Part shown: piece after piece, positions 33,431 to 42,603 of the stretch
Layout: each line of letters starts with the position of its first letter
How positions within the stretch are numbered: position 1 is the first letter of the stretch
Source of the DNA: a bacterium
Lineage (GTDB): Bacteria > Bacillota_I > Bacilli_A > Izemoplasmatales > UBA1188
Length of the DNA: 62,482 bases
Direction of reading: 5' to 3'
NCBI GenBank assembly: GCA_017541975.1
Contig: JAFXYB010000023.1
Span: 1-62,482 of the forward strand
Notes under the pieces: generated by a model
Databases searched by the model: none
What the model saw: the letters and a program-made list of their open reading frames with translations, nothing else
Told to the model about the DNA's origin: nothing
Translations under genes and position numbers: made by a program

Positions 33431-34577
33431 TAATCTTCTCCTTCGTAAAAATCTTTTGATACATCCTAGAACTAGAATCAATCGAATAATTATCTAAATA
33501 TACTTTCCTACTAGCAATACAAATTCTCTCATAATCATCAGGGGTATTACTAATAGTACTCCTCATTGAATTGATGAATTGTTCCTTCGTGTTGCATCTA
33601 TATATTGAGTCCGAATCAACATATCCAACCATAGCGTGATCGGTTGACAAAATCGGCAACCCATACATCAACGCTTCTGCAATTTTAACTTTCATTCCTG
33701 CACCAGAAAAAATGGGCGCAACATATGCAAACGCATTCAAAAAAAGATCGCTCATCTCTGCCGGATTAGAAAGTAGAACAACATTTTTAAGAGCGCTAGA
33801 TGCGGAAATAATATCATTATTAGGCCTTGAACCAGCAATAACGAGTTTGAAATTACAATATTGATCCATGGCTGAAAAAGAACTCCATACTTCCCTCAAA
33901 AACCAAAGAATTCCATCAGCGTTTGGTCCGAACCATAGACTTCCCGTAATTAAAAAATAGTTCGCTTTCTTTTGATTCAGATCGCCAACATTTTTATCAG
34001 TAATGCATACTGGATTACAATAAATTGATTTGGTTATGTTTTCATATAAAGAATGAACACGATCAATATCAGTCTGGGTCAAGCAAATTAATGAATCCGC
34101 CATTTTAACCGAACGTCTTTCCATTCTAGAAAAAAATCGACTTTGTAAGAAATTAGCGATTGTCTTTTTGTTTTTATATTGGTTTAAGTAATAGTCTTTT
34201 TCGACGTTATGCATGCGTACCAATGTTTTTACGCCATTTTTTTTAGACAGTTTAATTAAATAAGGGTATTTGGAGAATTCAATATGAACAAAATCGTACT
34301 GTTTAAAATCAATTCCATTTAATGTGTCAAGCAACGAGTAACAATAGCCACTAACTATTCCTTTTTTAAGGCCTAGTAGCCTCTTTGGCCATCTTTTGTC
34401 ATAATTCAAATAGAAAGACTTATTTATTTTAATTTGATTTTCAATTGCTTCATCAATCTTAGGCCCAATATAGTCAACGATGCCGCATTTCGATAGAGAA
34501 AAAAGTGATTGAATAATCCCTATTCCTCCTCCAGAGTTATATGATGGCGCCTCCAACGAAATCTCCAATATTCTCAT
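33414..34577 (-). CDS. glycosyltransferase, GT4 type
   Basis: The 387-aa GT-B protein has an N-terminal LEISLEAPSYNSGGGIGI, a central HNVEKDYYLNQYKNK and LITGSLWFGPNADG, and a C-terminal FSGAGMKVKIAEALMYGLPILSTDHA donor-binding segment with the E-x7-E-like pattern. It transfers a sugar from a nucleotide donor on the cytoplasmic face. AAAGGTGATTT precedes the ATG, which overlaps the upstream stop. Confidence 0.85.
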   Translation of the reverse strand: MRILEISLEAPSYNSGGGIGIIQSLFSLSKCGIVDYIGPKIDEAIENQIKINKSFYLNYDKRWPKRLLGLKKGIVSGYCYSLLDTLNGIDFKQYDFVHIEFSKYPYLIKLSKKNGVKTLVRMHNVEKDYYLNQYKNKKTIANFLQSRFFSRMERRSVKMADSLICLTQTDIDRVHSLYENITKSIYCNPVCITDKNVGDLNQKKANYFLITGSLWFGPNADGILWFLREVWSSFSAMDQYCNFKLVIAGSRPNNDIISASSALKNVVLLSNPAEMSDLFLNAFAYVAPIFSGAGMKVKIAEALMYGLPILSTDHAMVGYVDSDSIYRCNTKEQFINSMRSTISNTPDDYERICIASRKVYLDNYSIDSSSRMYQKIFTKEKINDDIG

Positions 34578-35479
34578 AAATCACCTTTCTTGAATGTTCT
34601 AGAAATTCTCCTTTTGAAGCCTCTAAATAACTCTTTGAAAACAAACAACATAAATCTAAACTCGTACGATTTTCTAGTGCCTTTTAATTGATATTGACGC
34701 TTTAAAAAACTAAAATGTCTTTTCAAAAACAAATTGTTATTTTTTATTTTGTAGTACTCGTATTTAAATCTATTTTTGCTATGTTGACCACCGTTTTTAT
34801 TTATTGATGGAAAATGAAAGCAACTAGTATGAGAAGTATACTGAATCATGTAGCCTTCTTTGATTAGTTGAACTTGGGCGTCTGTTTCTTCTCTATAGCC
34901 ATTTACCTTATAGCCCTCAAAATACGTAACGTTTTCATAGCCCTCTCTGGGCACCATAATCAGTGCATGTCCCCAAGGAACAAAGCTGTCATCGATATTC
35001 TTAAAACGATAATAGCCTTCCAATGTTCGATAATCGAATACAGGCTTATTTATCTTAGATTGGATTTGTATAGCACTATCGACTTCGTTTTTATCCATAG
35101 CAGGAAGAATTCCATAAAAAATTGAACCAAAACAAGCTTTCTTTTCTCCCTGTATTTTGTTAAAGAGGACAAAAGAATAATCATCGGATAAGAACGCATC
35201 GTCCTCGCCCCATAAAATATAGTTACCTTTTGCAATTGATAGACCTATATTCCTACTTGCTCCTGCACCCATATTTTTGGTGTTTTTATGATAAACAATA
35301 GATAGAGCGGGATACTTTTGCTTAAATCCTTCTAACGTCTTTTCATAAGACAAAGTACTAGCGTCATCAACAATAATGATTTCTTTTAAGCCGTACTGAA
35401 TAGCATAAGAATCTAGAACTAAAGCTAAGGTGTCTGGTCTATTGAATGTTGGAATAATTATTGATAATTCAAGCCCCAC
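34574..35479 (-). CDS. glycosyltransferase, GT2 type
   Basis: The 301-aa GT-A protein shows SIIIPTFNRPDTLALVLDS, IIVDDAST, GASRNIGLSIAKGNYILWGEDDAFL (the DxD-type metal site) and WGHALIMVPREGYENV. It adds a sugar during repeat-unit assembly. The start is GTG at 35479 with AAGGAG seven bases upstream. Confidence 0.85.
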   Translation of the reverse strand: MGLELSIIIPTFNRPDTLALVLDSYAIQYGLKEIIIVDDASTLSYEKTLEGFKQKYPALSIVYHKNTKNMGAGASRNIGLSIAKGNYILWGEDDAFLSDDYSFVLFNKIQGEKKACFGSIFYGILPAMDKNEVDSAIQIQSKINKPVFDYRTLEGYYRFKNIDDSFVPWGHALIMVPREGYENVTYFEGYKVNGYREETDAQVQLIKEGYMIQYTSHTSCFHFPSINKNGGQHSKNRFKYEYYKIKNNNLFLKRHFSFLKRQYQLKGTRKSYEFRFMLFVFKELFRGFKRRISRTFKKGDL

Positions 35480-35528
35480 TATATTTCTCCTTTTTAAACA
35501 ATACTGCTTTACAAATATTGTCTCCCTT

Positions 35529-36599
35529 TTAATGTAGTTCTTTCATGAAATTGGACAACGTTTCTTCAAAAGCTTCAAAAGAATAATTTTCCATAAATAA
35601 GTTATACGAACTCGAATTAAATTTTGAATCTTCTGTCGAATCAAACAATTTTTCCAAACCTATAATGAATTCGTTTGCCTGGTTGCAAAGAAACAAACCA
35701 TCTGCTGTTTCATATATGCCAGCAAAAGCTTCATTTGTCCCAAATACTATTTTTCCATATCTAAGTGCTTCGATTGTTTTTGTTTTCATTCCAGAACCTG
35801 AAAAAATGGGACATACAACAGCACTTGCATTAACCATGGTTTTTGCAAAATCTTCTACATATCCGAGAAGTATTACTTTGCTTTCATCATAATTAAATTG
35901 TCGAATATAATTGCAGCAATCTCCAACAACATATACTTTGAATCTAATATAAGGTGAAACGTTATCTAAAAACCATTTTATTCCTTGCTGATTTGCATAA
36001 AAATTTGAACCTAGAAACAAAACATACTTTTCGTCGTTATTTGTTATAAGCGATTTAAGGTAAGTTTGATCAATTTTTGAAAAAGAAATAGGTAAAACCA
36101 AATCGGCCTTCTTGCCATAAAGTTTTAATAGTTCACCATTGTCTCTTTCATTTAAAACGATTATTTTGCTATTTAATTCTGTAATGTTACTTTCAATCCT
36201 TGTGATATAAGAATAAAGTTTTTTGTTTCCTAATGTCCTGGTAATTTCGAACTTATCTCGATAATATTTCTGCTCAATATTTTGAAAATAAACAATTGTT
36301 TTTTGTGAGCGGAAAAATTTATGTATATATTCCAAAAAGAGAGAAGACATACAAAAAACAAAATCATATTTTTCACATGCTATTCGTTTCATTTCTCTCC
36401 GAACTTGCCACGTTTCACAAAAAGGCGTTCTAAATATCAAAGATTTAACGAATGTGTAAGCAGAAGGCTTTGGAAACTGAAATACATCAATGTTATTTGA
36501 ACCAAAACAATTACTCAAACACTTAAATACATTATTATAAGTTCCAACTGTTGCATCGTTTTTGTGATTGTCATATTTAGTCAAAATGAGAATTTTCAT
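35529..36599 (-). CDS. glycosyltransferase, GT4 type
   Basis: The start is set at ATG 36599 (356 aa), which has GAGG at a good distance; a TTG two codons earlier is an alternative. GT-B features are KILILTKYDNHKNDATVGTYNN, FLGSNFYANQQGIKWF and SGSGMKTKTIEALRYGKIVFGTNEAFAGI. It is similar in layout to the gene at 33414-34577. Confidence 0.85.
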   Translation of the reverse strand: MKILILTKYDNHKNDATVGTYNNVFKCLSNCFGSNNIDVFQFPKPSAYTFVKSLIFRTPFCETWQVRREMKRIACEKYDFVFCMSSLFLEYIHKFFRSQKTIVYFQNIEQKYYRDKFEITRTLGNKKLYSYITRIESNITELNSKIIVLNERDNGELLKLYGKKADLVLPISFSKIDQTYLKSLITNNDEKYVLFLGSNFYANQQGIKWFLDNVSPYIRFKVYVVGDCCNYIRQFNYDESKVILLGYVEDFAKTMVNASAVVCPIFSGSGMKTKTIEALRYGKIVFGTNEAFAGIYETADGLFLCNQANEFIIGLEKLFDSTEDSKFNSSSYNLFMENYSFEAFEETLSNFMKELH

Positions 36600-36614
36600 A
36601 TCCAACGCCTCATA

Positions 36615-37499
36615 TCAATCTCTCTTCAAAGATACAATCATCTTGCAACACTGAACTGGAGCAGATAAAAAAGAAAGAAAGCCACATAAAAAGAATGAAG
36701 AAAGTCTACTTATGCGTTTATATGCGAAGGAAAGAACGGCAAAATGCCTCATCCTTACATACCTTCTGTTTTTCAAAGTAAGTTTACCAAAATATTGCTT
36801 TTTGAAATTGTAAAGTCTATTTTCGCCGTCAATCTTCTGTTGACCGCTTGATAAACCGCCTTCACCAGTGTGAACATATGCTTTAACTTCACAAGCATTA
36901 CAATATACAAATTTCCCGTTGTGCTCGATTGCTTTCATCATAAGATAAAACTCGTCGCCAACATCAATTGCTACAAAACCACCAAACGACACTAAATAGT
37001 CTTTTTTAAACATCATAGTGTCCGTGCCAGTCATATGATGCTTCAAGTGACACAACAATAAATCATTTGCCTCAGGCGTCAAAAGATAGTCTCTTTTTCG
37101 AATTTCTGACAAAGTCTCATTTTCGTTATATAATGATAAATTCATCAAGGAATAATCTGCACCACAATCTATCATTTGTTTGACCTGAACTTCTATTTTG
37201 CTTGGCAAATATAAATCATCATCATCTAAAAATGTGATATATTCACCCTTTGCACTATTGATTCCTATATTACGGGTTTTAGCAGATCCTTGGTTGTTTG
37301 CGTTTTGTATATAGTTGATTTGAAGACTTGTTCTAAATTTATTAACTATAATCTCAACCTTTTTATTCCATTCCACATCAGCATTATCATCAACAATAAC
37401 AACTTCAAAGTCCTTATATGTTTGGTTAGTGAGAGACTCTAAAGCATTAGCAAGCGATTGTTCTCTTTTATATGTAGCAATTACAACGCTAACCATCAT
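36615..37499 (-). CDS. glycosyltransferase, GT2 type
   Basis: The 294-aa GT-A protein has VSVVIATYKREQSLANALES, VVIVDDNAD, GSAKTRNIGINSAKGEYITFLDDDD (DxD site) and a basic C-terminus with a hydrophobic patch for membrane binding. GAAGAGGAAAAAG precedes two adjacent ATG codons. It overlaps the sugar transferase stop. Confidence 0.85.
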   Translation of the reverse strand: MMVSVVIATYKREQSLANALESLTNQTYKDFEVVIVDDNADVEWNKKVEIIVNKFRTSLQINYIQNANNQGSAKTRNIGINSAKGEYITFLDDDDLYLPSKIEVQVKQMIDCGADYSLMNLSLYNENETLSEIRKRDYLLTPEANDLLLCHLKHHMTGTDTMMFKKDYLVSFGGFVAIDVGDEFYLMMKAIEHNGKFVYCNACEVKAYVHTGEGGLSSGQQKIDGENRLYNFKKQYFGKLTLKNRRYVRMRHFAVLSFAYKRISRLSSFFLCGFLSFLSAPVQCCKMIVSLKRD

Positions 37500-38128
37500 T
37501 CTTTTTCCTCTTCTTGTTTATGCATTTCTCCGGTTCCGCCTTCCACCACGCCTTCGTGTTTGAAAACGATGAAAACGGTTTTGGAAAGGAGACCGATGTC
37601 ATAAAAGAATCCCCGCTTCTGAACATACTCTCCATCGAATTTGGCTTTGACAGGGATTTCCAATTCGTCGCGCCCAGAAATCTGTGCCAACCCAGTCAAT
37701 CCAGGCTTTACTTCATTCGCGTGGTACTTATCCCTCTCGGCAATTAAGTCATCCTGGTTCCATAAAGCCGGCCTAGGGCCAACAAAGCTCATCTGGCCAG
37801 CAAATATATTAAAGAGCTGTGGAAGTTCATCTATAGAGGTCTTTCTAATAAATTTCCCTACCTTTGTGATGTGGGCATTAGCATTTCCAAGTTGGTGAGT
37901 TGGAGCATTTGGATCTGTATCAGTGTACATTGATCTAAATTTTAAAATCTTGAATATCTTTTTGTTCTTTCCTATTCTATCTTGTTTGAAGAATACTGGG
38001 CCTTTACTATCGCATTTAATGGCAATTGCCACAATAAACATAGGAAAAGCGAGTAATACAATAGCTATAAAAGAACAAAATATATCAAAACACCTTTTAA
38101 AAAAGGCATATAGTGGTTTCTTTTTCAT
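37496..38128 (-). CDS. initiating undecaprenyl-phosphate sugar-1-phosphate transferase
   Basis: The 210-aa protein is a short-form bacterial sugar transferase: basic N-terminus KRCFDIFCSF and one membrane segment, then FFKQDRIGKNKKIFKILKFRSM, FIRKTSIDELPQLFNIFAGQMSFVGPRP and KPGLTGLAQISGRDE. It attaches the first sugar phosphate to the lipid carrier. It marks the start of the GC-richer part of the operon. Confidence 0.9.
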   Translation of the reverse strand: MKKKPLYAFFKRCFDIFCSFIAIVLLAFPMFIVAIAIKCDSKGPVFFKQDRIGKNKKIFKILKFRSMYTDTDPNAPTHQLGNANAHITKVGKFIRKTSIDELPQLFNIFAGQMSFVGPRPALWNQDDLIAERDKYHANEVKPGLTGLAQISGRDELEIPVKAKFDGEYVQKRGFFYDIGLLSKTVFIVFKHEGVVEGGTGEMHKQEEEKE

Positions 38129-38541
38129 TATTCAGAGAACTCCCATGAATTTGGAGATTTTGGCTTAATCTCTCTTATTTCTATTGGCTGATTATCAGGA
38201 TCATTAATGAAAATAAATCTTCCCTTGTTATCGGTTTTTATTTCTGAACCATATTTTTGAGCTAAGTCCTCAATTGATTCAACTTGAAAACAAAGATGTC
38301 TAAGTCCATATGCCTCAGGATTAGACAATCTTTTTGGATGTGTTGAATCAACATATATTTCTAGTGTTATAAGTCCATTTGAAAGATAGATAAGTTCATC
38401 ATGACATTCAGGTCTTATTGTTCTTGCTTTTTCAATGAATCCAAGTTCCTTGTAAAAATCAACTGTTTTATTTGATGATGCAATAATTGCTATGTGGTTA
38501 AGTAGTAACATGTTTTTTAAAAAAATCATAATAAAAACCAA
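38128..38541 (-). CDS. VOC family protein (glyoxalase/bleomycin-resistance fold)
   Basis: The protein (up to 137 aa) has the VOC pattern LNHIAIIASSNKTVDFYKELGF, LRHLCFQVESIEDL and FINDPDNQPIEIRE. The start is unclear: the frame opens at 38541 within the terminator hairpin, and an internal ATG (MLLLNHIAI) fits the family N-terminus better. It lies between loaP and the sugar transferase, an unusual place. A metal-dependent lyase or binding role is likely; the substrate is unknown. Confidence 0.75.
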   Translation of the reverse strand: MVFIMIFLKNMLLLNHIAIIASSNKTVDFYKELGFIEKARTIRPECHDELIYLSNGLITLEIYVDSTHPKRLSNPEAYGLRHLCFQVESIEDLAQKYGSEIKTDNKGRFIFINDPDNQPIEIREIKPKSPNSWEFSE

Positions 38542-38555
38542 CTAAATGTTGGTTT
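38531..38555 (-). terminator. intrinsic terminator overlapping the loaP stop codon
   Basis: On the minus strand AAACCAAC and GTTGGTTT form a perfect 8-bp stem with loop ATTTA, followed by TTATTATT. The loaP stop TAG lies inside the hairpin. All polysaccharide genes are downstream, so full expression needs read-through. Confidence 0.8.
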
Positions 38556-39096
38556 CATCATCTACTACTTTTTCTCGTATGAAATCTATCCCAAGATCTG
38601 CGGTTATTATTTGACCTAGAAGAGGTAGTTCTACTCTAACTGTTCGTTTATGGAAATCAGGTTTTATGATTTTTCCTTCAAAACCTTTTAGTGGACCATC
38701 AACTACTACTATTTCATTTCCTTCTTTTAGATAGATATGAGAAATATCAATGGTTCTTTTAGAACCAGCTTTGCCCATTAGGATATCTATTATTTCTGCT
38801 TCATCATCTGATAGAGATTCTATGTAGTCTTTATGTTTTGTATCTATTCCAAGAAGCTTTGTGAGAGTTTTTATTTTATATAATTCTTTTTTGAGTTCTA
38901 CTGGTGTATTTGTCTCTATAAAGAGATATCCAGGGAAACAAGTTTCTGTAATTTCGAAAGAAACGCCTTCTTTTTTTCTGATGCGTTTCTTTTTAGGAAT
39001 AAAGATGTCAATAAAAAGAGAAGGATTTAAATCTCTTATCATTCTCTTTCTTGTTTCTTCTTCTTTTTTACTGAATACTTGAATTACATAATACAT
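38542..39096 (-). CDS. loaP: LoaP/RfaH-type NusG paralogue (antiterminator)
   Basis: The 184-aa protein has an N-terminal NGN domain (YYVIQVFSKKEEETRKRMIRDL, FIPKKKRIRKK, ETCFPGYLFIET) and a C-terminal KOW domain (about 122-157: LKEGNEIVVVDGPLKGFEGKI). Together with its place as first gene of a long polysaccharide operon, this identifies LoaP. It should bind elongating RNA polymerase and allow read-through of terminators in the operon. A terminator covers its own stop codon and another hairpin with a T-run lies in the 5' leader. No Shine-Dalgarno sequence is visible before the ATG. Confidence 0.88.
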   Translation of the reverse strand: MYYVIQVFSKKEEETRKRMIRDLNPSLFIDIFIPKKKRIRKKEGVSFEITETCFPGYLFIETNTPVELKKELYKIKTLTKLLGIDTKHKDYIESLSDDEAEIIDILMGKAGSKRTIDISHIYLKEGNEIVVVDGPLKGFEGKIIKPDFHKRTVRVELPLLGQIITADLGIDFIREKVVDDETNI

Positions 39097-39465
39097 AAAA
39101 AGAGTTGCCTACGGCGTGCGCATATGTTTTTTATATATGTGCAGGATGTGATTTCATATGACACAGTGGAATATATATAAGTGTGCTTAGCTTCGCTTAT
39201 ATTCTTCCAAAGGTATTTTAATAATAGATGAGTGATAAAAATAATGATATTTTTATATGTGAGTGTTTTTGAATTCACTTACATATCAATATATTTTAAC
39301 ACATCCAAATAAAAAAATATATGTAATATATTTATAAAATCAATTTGTTGTATATTGGAATAAAAAATAAAAATGCATATTTTATGTGCTTTATGCACAC
39401 GTATATGCATTTTTATTGTCATGAAAATTAATTCATAAATGTTTTTATAAATATATTGGATTTTT
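39097..39465 (-). promoter_or_regulatory. long structured 5' leader of the loaP/polysaccharide operon
   Basis: About 365 bp separate the likely -10 from the loaP start. On the minus strand the leader holds a strong hairpin with a T-run (39366-39412) and weaker stems: ATATGTAAGTG/CACTCACATAT (39257-39288), GAATATAAG with a CTTATAT-type partner (near 39165-39205), and GCACATAT/ATATGCGC just before the gene. No open reading frame of note is seen. Such leaders fit control by processive antitermination or RNA folding. Confidence 0.55.
39366..39412. terminator. strong hairpin with T-run in the loaP leader
   Basis: AAAAATGCATAT and ATATGCATTTTT are perfect 12-bp arms enclosing an inner TGTGC-ataaa-GCACA stem. 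On the minus strand TTTTTATTTTTTA follows. It could end the Fic transcript or attenuate transcription into loaP. Confidence 0.75.
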
Positions 39466-39466
39466 T

Positions 39467-39487
39467 ATTATACGACATTAAATGTCG
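39467..39487 (-). promoter_or_regulatory. possible loaP promoter (-10) with an adjoining palindrome
   Basis: A perfect TATAAT (39472-39467, minus strand) is immediately preceded by the dyad CGACATTTAATGTCG (39473-39487). No good -35 is seen, which suggests an activator- or repressor-controlled promoter. Confidence 0.5.
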
Positions 39488-39601
39488 CTCATAATTGTTT
39501 ATGAATAAGGTGCTATTTTTTCTTAAACCACAAACAGCTTTTTTCATCAATAATTATCTTAGTTCTAAAAACAATGAATACATATCTTACTTTATCTCTT
39601 A

Positions 39602-39892
39602 TTAGATTTTTAATTCTTCGCGCGAAACAAGAAAGCTTCTTGTAGTATCATTTGAATACTCGCTATAACGATAAAAGCTATTAACCATTTGATATTCTTT
39701 TTCAATTATAAAATCTATTTCTTCTTCTTTTGGTGGTCGTATTTCAGTGTTTTCTTCATCGAGTTGGAGTTTTATTGTTATTGCTTGATTATTGTAAATG
39801 AAATTCATAGGCAAAAACGTATTTTCTCTGCCAATTCTAATATGTAAAAAAGCAAAAGAATCAATAATATGATTGCATCTATAATGTAGCAT
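39602..39892 (-). CDS. small unknown protein, in frame after the Fic stop codon
   Basis: The 96-aa frame has no recognisable domain (acidic middle RPPKEEEIDFIIEKEY, end RSFLVSREELKI). Its ribosome binding site is weak. It is in the same frame as the Fic gene, which ends 27 bp earlier at a TAA, with open codons between. It could be a separate partner of the Fic protein or a remnant of a longer gene. Confidence 0.4.
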   Translation of the reverse strand: MLHYRCNHIIDSFAFLHIRIGRENTFLPMNFIYNNQAITIKLQLDEENTEIRPPKEEEIDFIIEKEYQMVNSFYRYSEYSNDTTRSFLVSREELKI

Positions 39893-39919
39893 AGATTCTT
39901 TTTTATTATATTCATAAAG

Positions 39920-41110
39920 TTATTCATGCCTATCAATATTTAAAGAATAAATAAATGCATTGTTCTCTTTTGCCTTTTTTACATATTCTTTTTCTTCTAA
40001 TGTCTTTAACAACTTACTTAAAGTTGGAATAGAAAGCCTTACTTCTTTCGATAAATCTCTTCTATTTATTCCCTTTTCTCCAAAGATATCCACTTGATAT
40101 AATATAAATAATATTTCTTTCAATTCTGTGTCTTGTTTCTTATCATTATCTAGTACAAGTTTTTTTAATATTTCATTTTTTTCATAAAGAATCGTGTTTT
40201 TATTATTAAGATATTCTTTTGTTTTTATAAATGCTTCCTTTATAATATCGATAAATGTGTATACAAAAGTAGTAATATCGCCCTTATTATGTTTATCATT
40301 TGTTTTCTTGAAAGCCTCATAATAATCTGATAATTTTTCTTTAATTGTTAGGGAAAGACGAAAAGAAATAATTGGATTATAATATTTCTTTAAATATAAC
40401 GATGTTATATATCTATCCAGTCTGCCATTGCCATCATAGAATGGATGAACAAACGAAAAAATATAATGAAATATTGCACATCTAATAAATGGATCAATAC
40501 TATCATCATTGAGATAACTTAAGCCCTCAAGCAAAATAACATCGATTTTTTCAGGCAAAACACCTGTATGAATAATTTTTCCACTATTGTTTTTTACATA
40601 AACAAGGTTTTTTCTAAATAATTCACCATCTGGATAATCACCCTTATCAATTTCGCTTAACACTAATTCATCATAGGCTTTTCTAATATCTTCTAAATCC
40701 AAAATATAGTCATTATTGTCGCTAAGCATCAAATATTTATTTACCAAACTGTATATTCTGTTATTATTTTTATTGTTTTGTTTTATATCATCAATTATTT
40801 CGCTTATTTCTTTTCTAGTAGAAATAACACCTTCAATATCATTTGTGTATAGAATTTCATCAATTAAAGAGCGTTTTTTGTATTCTTTTTGAGCAATTGT
40901 AGGAAGTTTTTCTAAAATACTGGTAACTTCATTGTTTAGCCTATTAATAGTATAGATAATATTCATTATTTCTTGATGAAAAAAGAAGAATGCATAATTA
41001 TCCCCTATTTTAAAATTAAACTTTATTGCGTTTTCTGAATTAAACCTACTCTGGTACAATTCATTGTATTTTTCCTTATTATTGTAATAAACATTATATA
41101 ATGACTCCAT
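39920..41110 (-). CDS. Fic family AMP-transferase with winged-helix C-terminus
   Basis: The 396-aa protein has the Fic active-site motif HPFYDGNGRL (residues 222-231) and an N-terminal inhibitory helix motif TNDIEG (residues 89-94), as in class II Fic proteins that auto-inhibit. The C-terminal ~90 residues form a winged helix (INRRDLSKEVRLSIPTLSKLLKTLEEKEYV). It probably AMPylates a cellular target or acts as a toxin-like regulator. TTGGAGG precedes the ATG. Confidence 0.88.
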   Translation of the reverse strand: MESLYNVYYNNKEKYNELYQSRFNSENAIKFNFKIGDNYAFFFFHQEIMNIIYTINRLNNEVTSILEKLPTIAQKEYKKRSLIDEILYTNDIEGVISTRKEISEIIDDIKQNNKNNNRIYSLVNKYLMLSDNNDYILDLEDIRKAYDELVLSEIDKGDYPDGELFRKNLVYVKNNSGKIIHTGVLPEKIDVILLEGLSYLNDDSIDPFIRCAIFHYIFSFVHPFYDGNGRLDRYITSLYLKKYYNPIISFRLSLTIKEKLSDYYEAFKKTNDKHNKGDITTFVYTFIDIIKEAFIKTKEYLNNKNTILYEKNEILKKLVLDNDKKQDTELKEILFILYQVDIFGEKGINRRDLSKEVRLSIPTLSKLLKTLEEKEYVKKAKENNAFIYSLNIDRHE

Positions 41111-41442
41111 AAAACCTCCAATTATTTTTTTTGATTACATATAAAAAATATCATAGTCAATAAAAAAATGCAATATTTTTATAGCATTTTATAATTTTTT
41201 ATATTAATAAAGAAAAATATTTATTGTTTTTTATTTATTTTAGTAAAAAAATGATAACAAATCAACATTTTCTTATCACTTTTTATAATATTTCACTAAA
41301 AAATACGATATTATTTAATAATTTAACATGGCATCTTTACAATTTGATGATTTTTAAGTGCATTTTTCTATATTTGTATATCAAATCATAGTATAAATCA
41401 TAAATATTATGCTTTTATAAAAAAAGACCAATTTGGTCTTGT
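41111..41442. other. AT-rich intergenic stretch
   Basis: Apart from the aminotransferase terminator at its right end I see no gene, repeat or clear promoter here. Confidence 0.6.
41418..41440 (-). terminator. terminator of the Lrp-aminotransferase operon
   Basis: On the minus strand AAGACC-AAATT-GGTCTT is followed by TTTTTATAA, just after the aminotransferase stop. Confidence 0.85.
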
Positions 41443-42603
41443 TTAACTATTAATTGAATTGATATATCTTTCTAATCTCTTCATAGCTTCTTTTAAAGAA
41501 TCTAAACTATAAGCATAAGATATTCTAATGAATGAATCAGTTGAAGAACCGAATGCTGTACCAGGAACTACTACTAAGTGTTCCCTCTTTAAAAGATCTG
41601 TCGCAAAGTCTTCTGATGATTTATTAAATTTATGGATATCTGGGAAGATATAGAATGCTCCTTCTGGCACAAAACATGGGATGTTTAGACGTTTTAATTC
41701 ATTTAGAAGATAATTACGTCTAAGATTATATTCAGCTTTCATGTTTTCTATATCATTATCACCTTTTTTTAAAGCTTCTATTCCTGCGTATTGTGATATA
41801 GTTGGTGCACACATTATGGCATATTGATGAATCTTTTTGATTTCATCAACTATTACTTTTGGACCCATGAGGTAACCTAGTCTCCAACCAGTCATTGAGA
41901 ATGATTTAGAAAAACCATTGATAGTGATGGTTCTATCTCTCATACCTTCTAGGCTTCCAATAGAGGTATGAGTCTTACCATAGGTAAGCTCTGAATAGAT
42001 TTCATCAGAAATAACTAGTAAATCATTTTTAATGATTATATCAGTTATTTTTAATAAATCATTTTCATCCATAATAGCCCCTGTGGGGTTATTTGGATAA
42101 TTAATTAGAAGAGCTTTAGTATTAGGGGTAATTGCTTCTTGTAGCTCTTCTTTGGTGAGTTTAAAACTATTTTCATTCTTTAGTTTTATAATCTTTGGTA
42201 TACCACCAGAAAGTATTACTATTGGTTCATATGAAACATATGAAGGTTCTAGTATTATTATTTCATCTCCCGGATTAATAATACTTCTTAGTGTTATATC
42301 TATAGCTTCACTACCGCCAGTTGTAACTATTATTTCATCAGGTGAATATGATAGATTATATTTTCTCTTATTCCATTTTGATATTTCTTCTCTTAGTTCT
42401 AATAAACCTTGGTTTGAGGTATAGAATATTTTTGATGATTCTATTGCATAGATACCTTCTTCTGCAATATGCCATGGTGTATCAAAATCAGGTTCACCTA
42501 CACCAAGAGATATACAATCTGGAATAGTTCTTGCGATATCAAAGAACTTTCTGATTCCAGATGGTTTTATATTTTTTATTTTATCGGATATAAAGTCTCT
42601 CAT
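41443..42603 (-). CDS. class I/II pyridoxal-phosphate aminotransferase
   Basis: The 386-aa fold-type I enzyme has ISLGVGEPDFDTP, FYTSNQGLLELREEI, NYPNNPTGA and the Schiff-base Lys in NGFSKSFSMTGWRLGY (about residue 236). It resembles AspC/PatA-type aromatic or aspartate aminotransferases. The start overlaps the Lrp/AsnC gene by four bases (ATGA), so the regulator probably controls it in response to an amino acid. Confidence 0.88.
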   Translation of the reverse strand: MRDFISDKIKNIKPSGIRKFFDIARTIPDCISLGVGEPDFDTPWHIAEEGIYAIESSKIFYTSNQGLLELREEISKWNKRKYNLSYSPDEIIVTTGGSEAIDITLRSIINPGDEIIILEPSYVSYEPIVILSGGIPKIIKLKNENSFKLTKEELQEAITPNTKALLINYPNNPTGAIMDENDLLKITDIIIKNDLLVISDEIYSELTYGKTHTSIGSLEGMRDRTITINGFSKSFSMTGWRLGYLMGPKVIVDEIKKIHQYAIMCAPTISQYAGIEALKKGDNDIENMKAEYNLRRNYLLNELKRLNIPCFVPEGAFYIFPDIHKFNKSSEDFATDLLKREHLVVVPGTAFGSSTDSFIRISYAYSLDSLKEAMKRLERYINSINS

